A DNA stretch of 6,460 bases from Parcubacteria group bacterium (GTDB lineage: Bacteria > Patescibacteriota > Minisyncoccia > UBA6257 > JAAZHW01), in contig JAAZHW010000079.1 in NCBI GenBank assembly GCA_012510515.1, forward strand, positions 1 through 6,460, in the 5' to 3' direction. The translations under genes and the position numbers were made by a program. Shown piece by piece: positions 1 through 4,611 of this stretch. Each line of letters starts with the position of its first letter. Position 1 is the stretch's first letter. Below the pieces are notes generated by a model. That model had not been told where the DNA came from. It worked only from the letters and a program-made list of their open reading frames with translations, and did no database searches.

Positions 1-43
1 CAATACTGAAAGCCGTGGGATCCTTCACTACGTTCAGGATGAC
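1..43 (+). repeat. Right-hand end of a composite interspersed repeat, cut by the window start
   Basis: The stretch CTGAAAGCCGTGGGATCC near the start matches the right half of the full composite copy at 103-211 (CTGAAATCCATGGGATCC). It is followed by a right-type unit at 19-43 that reads on the minus strand as GTCATCCTGA, a variable centre, then GAAGGATC. The stem ATCCT/AGGAT is intact. The linker and left unit of this copy lie outside the window. Confidence 0.75.
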
Positions 44-55
44 AAAAAGGAGGTC

Positions 56-80
56 GTCATTCTGAGTAAAACGAAGAATC
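56..80 (+). repeat. Solitary left-type repeat unit
   Basis: A 25-base unit, GTCATTCTGA at the left end and GAAGAATC at the right end, with a short A-rich centre. The ends can pair as ATTCT/AGAAT. It is followed by a 22-base spacer (81-102) that does not match the linker of the full composite copies, so this is a lone or decayed half-element placed between two others. Confidence 0.8.
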
Positions 81-102
81 TTCTGCACAGCAAACCCCTG
101 CA

Positions 103-211
103 GTCATTCTGAGTGAAACGAAGAATCCCATGCAAAACAGTGATTGCTGATTATTGCTGAAATCCATGGGATCCTTCAGACTTCGCCTTCAGGATGACAC
201 TAAAAAAACAG
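103..211 (+). repeat. Complete composite interspersed repeat, copy A
   Basis: Three parts are visible. A left-type unit lies at 103-127 (GTCATTCTGA to GAAGAATC). A linker at 128-169 contains TTGCTGATTATTGCT at 144-158. An inverted right-type unit lies at 170-198 (GATCCTTC to CAGGATGAC). It ends in CACTAAAAAAACAG. The same order, linker and tail occur on the minus strand at 2124-2252, and the 23-base tail at 189-211 recurs exactly, inverted, at 6436-6458. There is no transposase frame, so it resembles a small non-autonomous element of the MITE or REP type. Whether it is mobile is inference. Confidence 0.82.
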
Positions 212-230
212 TAGTCATTCTGATCATCGA

Positions 231-250
231 CCTGCCTACCGGTAGGCAGG
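231..250. repeat. Perfect 20-base palindrome
   Basis: CCTGCCTACCGGTAGGCAGG is its own reverse complement with no loop base. It differs in a compensated way from the palindrome at 2214-2235, whose core is CCTGCCTGCC plus its complement: the central A/T pair here is G/C there. Such palindromes are frequent between genes in many Patescibacteria genomes; that statement is from memory, not from a search. Confidence 0.9.
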
Positions 251-254
251 TTTA

Positions 255-288
255 CCCGCCGTAGGCGGGCCTGCCCGCCGGAGGCGAG
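255..288. repeat. Chain of alternating complementary GC-rich arms
   Basis: Four arms follow one another: CCCGCC (255-260), GGCGGGC (264-270), GCCCGCC (273-279) and GGCGAG (283-288, one mismatch to GGCGGG). They are separated by GTA, CT and GGA. Each arm can pair with either neighbour, so several hairpins are mutually exclusive in RNA or single-stranded DNA. Confidence 0.8.
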
Positions 289-329
289 CGTAGCCAGAAG
301 TTATTGAGTTAAATAAACGGTGGCGCAGT

Positions 330-360
330 GGCGGCGAAATTCTAAAAGAATTTCGCCGCC
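330..360. repeat. Perfect 13-bp hairpin, possible transcript end for the cca-tRNA unit
   Basis: GGCGGCGAAATTC (330-342) and its exact reverse complement (348-360) enclose the loop TAAAA. On the minus strand it lies about 65 bases downstream of the tRNA, where a terminator would be useful, but no T-run follows it on that strand. The plus strand continues TTATTGCT, also without a clean T-run. A sister hairpin stands at 2068-2102. I therefore call it a hairpin repeat that may stop transcription or protect RNA 3' ends. The remaining bases 361-425 are AT-rich and show nothing I can support. Confidence 0.8.
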
Positions 361-425
361 TTATTGCTAATTAATTATTGTTGAATGTATCCATTTTTAG
401 ACATTTTGTCCTTTTCTGTTTTTTG

Positions 426-496
426 TCGGGCTGCCGGGATTCGAACCCGGACTAAATCCTCCCGAAGGACTCGTGCGACCATTACACTACAGCCCG
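426..496 (-). tRNA. tRNA-Pro, anticodon CGG
   Basis: The 71 bases fold into a full cloverleaf. The acceptor stem is CGGGCTG/CAGCCCG, the D stem GTGT/GCAC has a 7-base loop carrying GG, and the anticodon stem is AGTCC/GGATT (one G-T pair) with loop TTCGGGA. The variable loop has 4 bases, and the T arm is CCGGG/CCCGG with loop TTCGAAT. The anticodon is CGG, reading CCG proline codons. G37, the C1-G72 pair and the discriminator A73 are typical of bacterial tRNA-Pro. The CCA end is not encoded (CAAAA follows A73), so the end must be added by the CCA enzyme, whose gene stops 13 bases upstream on the same strand. The usual A21 of the D loop appears to be C, and the D and variable loops are short. 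It is probably cut from a shared transcript, because 13 bases leave no room for a separate promoter outside the cca frame. Confidence 0.95.
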
Positions 497-509
497 ATAT
501 TAAAAAATT

Positions 510-2015
510 TTACACATTATATTTTTCTTTTATTTTCTGGTCAATTTCTTTTTCAAATTCTTCTTTTTTTATTTTAGCCTCTTTGGCCATTTTTTCTAAC
601 TCTTGATCGCTTAATTTTTCTAATTCTTTTATTCGTTTTTCTAAATATTCTTTAGTGTTTTTTTGAGGATCATCTATTACTTCTTCTAATAAAATATTTA
701 ACATCCAACCTACTTTAGGAGAAGAAGAAATATTAAGAATTTTCATTACATCATCTCCTTTAATTTTCAACATCTTTGGTTCAATGGGATCTTTTTTAAC
801 TTTTTCTACCATATATTCTAAATGTCTTAATCGATAAGAAGAAATTTTAGGCAATCCTGATCCGCTACGATCAGCTTCACGTAATTTTAATAAATCATCA
901 ATATTTTCTGGTCCAACATTACGAATTAATCTTCGCACGCCAGCTGGTGTAACTACATCAACATCATAAAAGAAAAAATGCCAACGTACCAATTTTACCA
1001 CTTTATCAATTATTTTATTGGGAAAATGTAAACGGCTTAAAATCTTCTTAGTCATTTTAGCGCCCTCTTGTTCGTGTTCTTTAAAACTAGCCTCTAATCC
1101 CTCACCTTTTTTAGTAATGGGCTTGGCAATATCGTGAAGTAGCGCCGCTAAACGTATTTCTAAATTAAAATTATTTTTAGCAGCATAATCTAAAGTTTTT
1201 AAAGAATGTTCAAAAACGGTTAAGCTTTCGTATTTAATATGAGATTTTAATTTTTTAGTTACACCAATTACGTTTACTCCATCTTCTAATTCTTTTATTA
1301 CATAAGGTAAAAGTTTTAAATCATGAAGCATTTCAATCCCTAACGCTGCATTTTCAGTCATTATAATTTTTATCAGCTCATCGCGAATTCGTTCTAAAGA
1401 AACATATTTTAAATTATCAGCTAATTGAATTATGGCTTTTTTTGTTTCTGACTCAATTTCAAAATTTAGTTGAACGGCCAAACGAACAGCCCGCATTAAT
1501 CTTAAAGCATCTTCATTAAAACGCTTGAAAGGATCACCTACGGCTCTAATTAATTTATTTTTTAAATCATTTTGACCATTAAATGGATCTATTATTTCAT
1601 AATCTATAGTATTGTCATTTTTTATTTTTTTAATTTTTAAAGCCATTGCATTAATGGTAAAATCTCGCCTAGATAAATCTTCTTCAATTGAAAAAGCTAA
1701 TTGAATTTCATCAGGATGTCTTTTATCAGAATATTTTCCTTCTAAACGAAAAGGAGTTATTTCAATTATTTTTAATGATTCGTCTAATGAATTCGTAATA
1801 ATTGAAACAGTGCCGAATTGATTTTCATAAAAACTGTTAGAAAAAATTTTTTGAATTTCTTGAGGTGTAGCATTAATAGTAATATCCCAATCTTTGGGCA
1901 AACGATTAAGTAATAAATCTCTAACACAGCCACCAACCAAATAAGCCTCATATTTTTTATCAGGAATTGAATTAATTTTATAAAGAACATTTTTTATTTC
2001 TTGAGGGATTTTCAT
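510..2015 (-). CDS. cca: CCA-adding tRNA nucleotidyltransferase with HD domain
   Basis: This 501-residue cytoplasmic enzyme adds or repairs the CCA end of tRNAs, using CTP and ATP. The class II nucleotidyltransferase head shows GG at 28-29 and RD at 32-33 (LVGGCVRD), the metal-binding pair D42/D44 (KDWDI), YSDKRHPD at 95-102 and RRDFTINAMA at 116-125. The nucleotide-selecting motif E168-D169-x-x-R172 (RFNEDALR) fits CCA enzymes better than poly(A) polymerase. An HD phosphohydrolase domain follows, with H270, H294-D295 (LLHDIAKP) and H314. The stretch RRLIRNVGPENIDDLLKLRE then leads to a C-terminal RNA-binding part. The last 45 or so residues are rich in Lys and Glu and look like a coiled coil. 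The start is an ATG; no clear Shine-Dalgarno lies before it (AAGATTAAAAAG). The gene is followed after 13 bases by a tRNA lacking an encoded CCA. Poly(A) polymerase activity cannot be fully excluded. Confidence 0.93.
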   Translation of the reverse strand: MKIPQEIKNVLYKINSIPDKKYEAYLVGGCVRDLLLNRLPKDWDITINATPQEIQKIFSNSFYENQFGTVSIITNSLDESLKIIEITPFRLEGKYSDKRHPDEIQLAFSIEEDLSRRDFTINAMALKIKKIKNDNTIDYEIIDPFNGQNDLKNKLIRAVGDPFKRFNEDALRLMRAVRLAVQLNFEIESETKKAIIQLADNLKYVSLERIRDELIKIIMTENAALGIEMLHDLKLLPYVIKELEDGVNVIGVTKKLKSHIKYESLTVFEHSLKTLDYAAKNNFNLEIRLAALLHDIAKPITKKGEGLEASFKEHEQEGAKMTKKILSRLHFPNKIIDKVVKLVRWHFFFYDVDVVTPAGVRRLIRNVGPENIDDLLKLREADRSGSGLPKISSYRLRHLEYMVEKVKKDPIEPKMLKIKGDDVMKILNISSSPKVGWMLNILLEEVIDDPQKNTKEYLEKRIKELEKLSDQELEKMAKEAKIKKEEFEKEIDQKIKEKYNV

Positions 2016-2061
2016 CTTTTTAATCTTATCTTAAAAACAATTATTTTTCAATTTTAATATT

Positions 2062-2107
2062 ATTATAGTGGCGGAAAAATTCTTTTAGAATTTTTCCGCC
2101 ACATAAT
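2062..2107. repeat. 15-bp perfect hairpin, extended to 20 bp by one bulge
   Basis: GTGGCGGAAAAATTC (2068-2082) pairs exactly with 2088-2102 around the loop TTTTA. With a single bulged A at 2067 the stem continues as ATTAT/ATAAT (2062-2066 with 2103-2107). It sits between the Elp3-like gene (ending at 2310) and the cca start at 2015, both on the minus strand. It is a sister of the hairpin at 330-360, in reverse orientation as shown by the loop. It could end Elp3 transcripts, though no T-run follows, or structure the cca leader. On the minus strand TATAAT spans 2067-2062 as a possible -10 box, but I see no matching -35. Confidence 0.8.
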
Positions 2108-2123
2108 TGGTTTTTCATTGCTA

Positions 2124-2252
2124 TTTTTTTAGTGTCATCCTGAGGAATTCAGCTCGAAGGATCTCATAGATTTTAGCAATAATCAGCAAATTACTGCATT
2201 GCGTGGGATTCTTCCCTGCCTGCCGGCAGGCAGGGCTAACGCTCAGAATGAC
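2124..2252 (-). repeat. Complete composite interspersed repeat, copy B (inverted)
   Basis: Read on the minus strand it gives a left-type unit (2252-2207, GTCATTCTGAGCG to GAAGAATC), then a linker with TTGCTGATTATTGCT (2189-2175). An inverted right-type unit follows (2163-2134, GATCCTTC to CTCAGGATGAC), and the tail CACTAAAAAAA ends at 2124. Order, linker and tail match copy A at 103-211. It is longer than copy A mainly because a 22-base GC-rich palindrome sits in the centre of its left unit. The right unit also has a different centre (GAGCTGAATTC). Confidence 0.83.
2214..2235. repeat. Perfect 22-base GC-rich palindrome nested in a repeat unit
   Basis: CCCTGCCTGCC (2214-2224) is followed directly by its exact reverse complement (2225-2235). 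It lies between the two conserved ends of the left-type unit at 2207-2252, in the part of the unit that is variable in all other copies. Its relatives are at 231-250 and 255-288. Confidence 0.9.
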
Positions 2253-2263
2253 ATCTCCATTCT

Positions 2264-2288
2264 GTCATCCTGAAAATAGTAAAGGATA
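2264..2288 (+). repeat. Solitary right-type repeat unit
   Basis: GTCATCCTGA followed by AAATAGTA and AAGGATAC. The pair ATCCT/AGGAT is kept although the centre and the last base have drifted. It lies 21 bases beyond the Elp3-like stop codon and right next to composite copy B, as a lone unit lies next to copy A at 56-80. Confidence 0.65.
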
Positions 2289-2309
2289 CCACTAGAAATC
2301 AAAAATCAA

Positions 2310-3902
2310 TTAAAAATTTAAATTCTTTGTCATATAACTTTCTTCTAACCGAAATCCTTGTTTTCGAAAATAATCTCTAGTACCAACACTAGCAATAACC
2401 GCAATTTTGTTTAAACGAAATTCTTTTTTAGTTATTTTTTCAGCTTCTTTTATTAATTTTTTACCCAAACCACGATGCTGCGGCGCCAATTCTTTTTTTT
2501 CTAAAGGAACTAATTCACCATAAGTTCTTATTTCTCTTATTATAGAAGAACTTTTTAAACAATTAAAAATTGGTTTTTCGTTTTTGTCAGAAATAAACAA
2601 TCTTAAAAGACTAAAAAGTTTAGTTCGGTCTTTGTTTTCAAAAGTTAAAAATATTTCCTTTCCTTGAGCTACTTCATAATCTTCTCTAAATAAAAATATT
2701 TTTTCTTTTAAATTATAATTGCCTCTGATTTCTCGACAACGAATACAATGACAGGTTAAATTTTTCTTTTTCATTTCTCTTTGAATAATTTCTCGCAAAT
2801 TAGAAATTTTTGTTCCCGCCACAATTTTTGGCGCTGGAATATCGCGAATTATTCTTGCTACTCTCACCCAATACGGTAATAATTTTTTTATTTCTATTAA
2901 TAAATTTATTAATTGCTCATCAGTATAGGGCTGATATTTTTTTTCTTTCCATAGTTGAAATAATTTTGTATTTTCCATTACAACAACAGGATAAATTTTT
3001 ATCCAATCGGGCTTAAATCGCTTATCATTAAAAACTTTTTGAAACATTAATAAATCTTTTTCTCTGTTTGACCCAGATAGATTGGGCATTAAATGATATA
3101 AAATTTTAAAACCACCTTGACGCAAAATTTTTGTTGCTTGAGCAATAATTTCTTCCGTTAAACCAGTTTGATTAATTGCTAATACATCATTGAAAACACT
3201 CTGCACTCCTAATTCCACCATTGTTACACCTAATTGACGAAGATTTTTTACTTCTTCTTCGGTAATATAATCTGGCCTTGTTTCAATCGACAAACCAACA
3301 ATTCTCACTTTAGCTTTTTCGTTCTCTTTTTGGACTATTAATAAATTTTTTCGTTGGGAAGATTTTTTTGTTTTTCCAAAACTATTAGCTGCCTCAAAAC
3401 ATCTTTTTATAAACCACGTTCTATATTGTTTCGGATAAAAAGACCAAGTGCCGCCAATAATTCTTAATTCCATTTTATCAACATTATGCCCTTGGCTAAC
3501 CAACATTTCTAATCGTTTTTTTACTTGCCAATACGGATCATAATTCAAATCAAAAGCCCTATCCGCCGCTGGTTCGCCCTTTAAATAACTTTTGGGGAAA
3601 CCGCTTTCAATAGGACAAAAAACACATTGCCCCGGACACGGATAAGGTTTTGTTAAAACAGAAATATTAACAATACCCGATAATGAACGTCCCGGCAGAG
3701 TTATTAAAAGCTTTTCTAAATCTTCATTTTTTTTAATAGTTTTATTTTCTACTAATTTATGATAAGCTTTTAATAACTCAACGTTAGACGGCAGAAAGGT
3801 TTGATATCTTTTAGCGTAAGATCTTTTTAAATTATCTAATTGCTGCCGATTTTTAATCGGATTTTTATCAATATATTTAATTATTAATTCTTCTATTTTC
3901 AT
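2310..3902 (-). CDS. elp3: Elp3-like tRNA U34 carboxymethyl-forming radical SAM/GNAT enzyme
   Basis: Elp3 enzymes use S-adenosylmethionine and acetyl-CoA to make cm5U at wobble position 34 of tRNAs. Counting from the ATG at 3902 (530 residues), the radical SAM cluster is C89-x3-C93-x2-C96 within KPYPCPGQCVFC. EPAADRA and YDPYWQV follow, with GGT at 150-152, ETRPDY at 207-212 and ELGVQS at 230-235. The zinc-type CHCIRC (C384, C386, C389) comes next. A C-terminal acetyltransferase domain has IREIRTYGELVP, the acetyl-CoA loop QHRGLGK at 475-481 and RDYFRKQGF at 509-517. The length is close to that of archaeal and eukaryotic Elp3, and both domains look complete. An upstream TTG at 3920 would add six residues; I prefer the ATG because it minimises overlap with the divergent gene, though neither has a Shine-Dalgarno. 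It stands head to head with a Trm9-like methyltransferase. No other Elongator subunits are in the window. Confidence 0.9.
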   Translation of the reverse strand: MKIEELIIKYIDKNPIKNRQQLDNLKRSYAKRYQTFLPSNVELLKAYHKLVENKTIKKNEDLEKLLITLPGRSLSGIVNISVLTKPYPCPGQCVFCPIESGFPKSYLKGEPAADRAFDLNYDPYWQVKKRLEMLVSQGHNVDKMELRIIGGTWSFYPKQYRTWFIKRCFEAANSFGKTKKSSQRKNLLIVQKENEKAKVRIVGLSIETRPDYITEEEVKNLRQLGVTMVELGVQSVFNDVLAINQTGLTEEIIAQATKILRQGGFKILYHLMPNLSGSNREKDLLMFQKVFNDKRFKPDWIKIYPVVVMENTKLFQLWKEKKYQPYTDEQLINLLIEIKKLLPYWVRVARIIRDIPAPKIVAGTKISNLREIIQREMKKKNLTCHCIRCREIRGNYNLKEKIFLFREDYEVAQGKEIFLTFENKDRTKLFSLLRLFISDKNEKPIFNCLKSSSIIREIRTYGELVPLEKKELAPQHRGLGKKLIKEAEKITKKEFRLNKIAVIASVGTRDYFRKQGFRLEESYMTKNLNF

Positions 3903-3903
3903 G
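3900..3903. other. Overlapping divergent start codons in one CATG
   Basis: The minus-strand ATG of the Elp3-like gene occupies 3902-3900 and the plus-strand ATG of the methyltransferase occupies 3901-3903, sharing two bases of the palindrome CATG. Promoters and any ribosome sites of each gene must then lie inside the coding sequence of the other. The start of the Elp3-like gene could instead be TTG at 3920, which would deepen the overlap. The methyltransferase has no other in-frame ATG before its conserved N-terminal motif. Confidence 0.7.
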
Positions 3904-4611
3904 AATGAAAAATTAGCCAAACGAATATTAAAAGAAAATCAAAAAAATTATAATTTAATTGCCGAAGAGTTTTCTCAAACGCGAAATTTTATTTCAAATA
4001 ATTTTAAAAATTGGATAAAAAATTATATTGCTGAAGGAGAAAAAATTTTAGATTGGGGTTGCGGCAACGGAAGATTTTGTGAACTTTTTTCTAATAATAA
4101 TTATTACGGAATAGATTTTTCCGAAAAAATGATTGCTATTGCTCAAGATAAATATCCTTTTGGCAATTTCAAAACTTGTTTACCAACAATCATTCCTTAT
4201 CCTAACGATTTTTTTGATAAAATTTTTTCTTTAGCAGTTTTTCATCATCTACCTTCAAAAAAAATAAGAATCCAATTTTTAAAAGAAGCTCATCGTGTTT
4301 TAAAACCCAATGGTTTATTAATTCTAACTGTTTGGAATATGTCTTTCAAGCAACTAATACAATCACGTAATTTTAAACGTTTAAAATTGCGGCTAAAATT
4401 TTTCTTTTTAAAGCTAATTGGTAAAAATCCATTGGATTTTAACGATATATTTATTCCTTGGAATAATAAATGTCAGCGATATATTCATTGTTTTACTTTA
4501 AAGGAATTAGAAAAACTTTCAAAACAAGCTGGCTTTAAAATAATTGATAAAGGAGTTTTAAAAGAAAACCAAAAAGAATCAAATTTATTTATTATTCTTC
4601 AAAAAATATAA
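3901..4611 (+). CDS. Trm9/ALKBH8-like SAM-dependent tRNA wobble-uridine methyltransferase
   Basis: A 236-residue class I methyltransferase, soluble, with no signal or membrane segment. The SAM-binding fold shows motif I DWGCGNGR (51-58), the acidic-loop residue D72 (GIDFSEKM), AVFHHL (112-117) and VLKPNG (133-138). Features outside the generic fold point to the Trm9/ALKBH8 family: the N-terminal YNLIAEEFSQTR (17-28, family pattern YxxIAxxFSxTR), DIFIPW (182-187, family VPW), RYIHCFT (193-199, family RYYHxF), then ELEKLSKQAGF and a final NLFIILQKI like the family's NWxVxLQK end. Those enzymes methylate cm5U34 to mcm5U34, the step after Elp3, and the Elp3-like gene is its head-to-head neighbour. 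The family assignment is from memory of motifs; the substrate is inferred. Trm9 needs a Trm112 partner, and none is in this window. No Shine-Dalgarno precedes the ATG. A generic SAM methyltransferase acting on another substrate remains the alternative. Confidence 0.85.
   Translation: MNEKLAKRILKENQKNYNLIAEEFSQTRNFISNNFKNWIKNYIAEGEKILDWGCGNGRFCELFSNNNYYGIDFSEKMIAIAQDKYPFGNFKTCLPTIIPYPNDFFDKIFSLAVFHHLPSKKIRIQFLKEAHRVLKPNGLLILTVWNMSFKQLIQSRNFKRLKLRLKFFFLKLIGKNPLDFNDIFIPWNNKCQRYIHCFTLKELEKLSKQAGFKIIDKGVLKENQKESNLFIILQKI

Larger units (their letters stand above)
214..300 (+). repeat. Left-type repeat unit interrupted by GC-rich palindromes
   Basis: The unit begins normally with GTCATTCTGA at 214-223, then its centre is occupied by about 60 bases of GC-rich palindromic sequence (231-288). 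The right end is only vaguely recognisable (CCAGAAG at 294-300). The abrupt GC shift within an AT-rich region and the placement inside the unit's centre parallel the arrangement at 2207-2252, which supports nested insertion or expansion of palindromes within the unit. Confidence 0.65.

Noticed and set aside
103..300. Insertion sequence with transposase
   Set aside because: No transposase frame exists in the repeat tracts. Only short non-coding elements are present.
1..360. CRISPR array
   Set aside because: The repeated units recur in both orientations, at uneven spacing and with variable centres, and the spacers are themselves repeated at 2124-2252. No cas genes are near.
330..360. Canonical rho-independent terminator
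   Set aside because: The stem is perfect but neither strand has a T-run directly after it. It is kept as a hairpin repeat with a possible termination role.
385..606. Open frame of 73 codons on the plus strand
   Set aside because: It runs antisense through the tRNA-Pro gene and the end of cca. The AAGIRTRTKSSRRTRA stretch is the typical spurious translation of a tRNA complement.
1784..1990. Open frame of 68 codons on the minus strand
   Set aside because: It is a shifted frame inside the N-terminal part of cca, with no motif of its own, and low-complexity AT-driven composition.
2810..3016. Open frame of 68 codons on the plus strand
   Set aside because: It is antisense to the middle of the Elp3-like gene. 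The hydrophobic look comes from reading T-rich complement.
2310..3920. TTG start six codons upstream of the ATG for the Elp3-like protein
   Set aside because: The extra residues carry no conserved feature, no ribosome site supports it, and it would enlarge the overlap with the divergent gene. It remains possible.
3947..3978. Promoter for the Elp3-like gene on the minus strand (TTGAGA ... TATAAT)
   Set aside because: The boxes are near matches, but the spacing is about 20 bases, and in sequence this AT-rich TATAAT-like strings are expected by chance.
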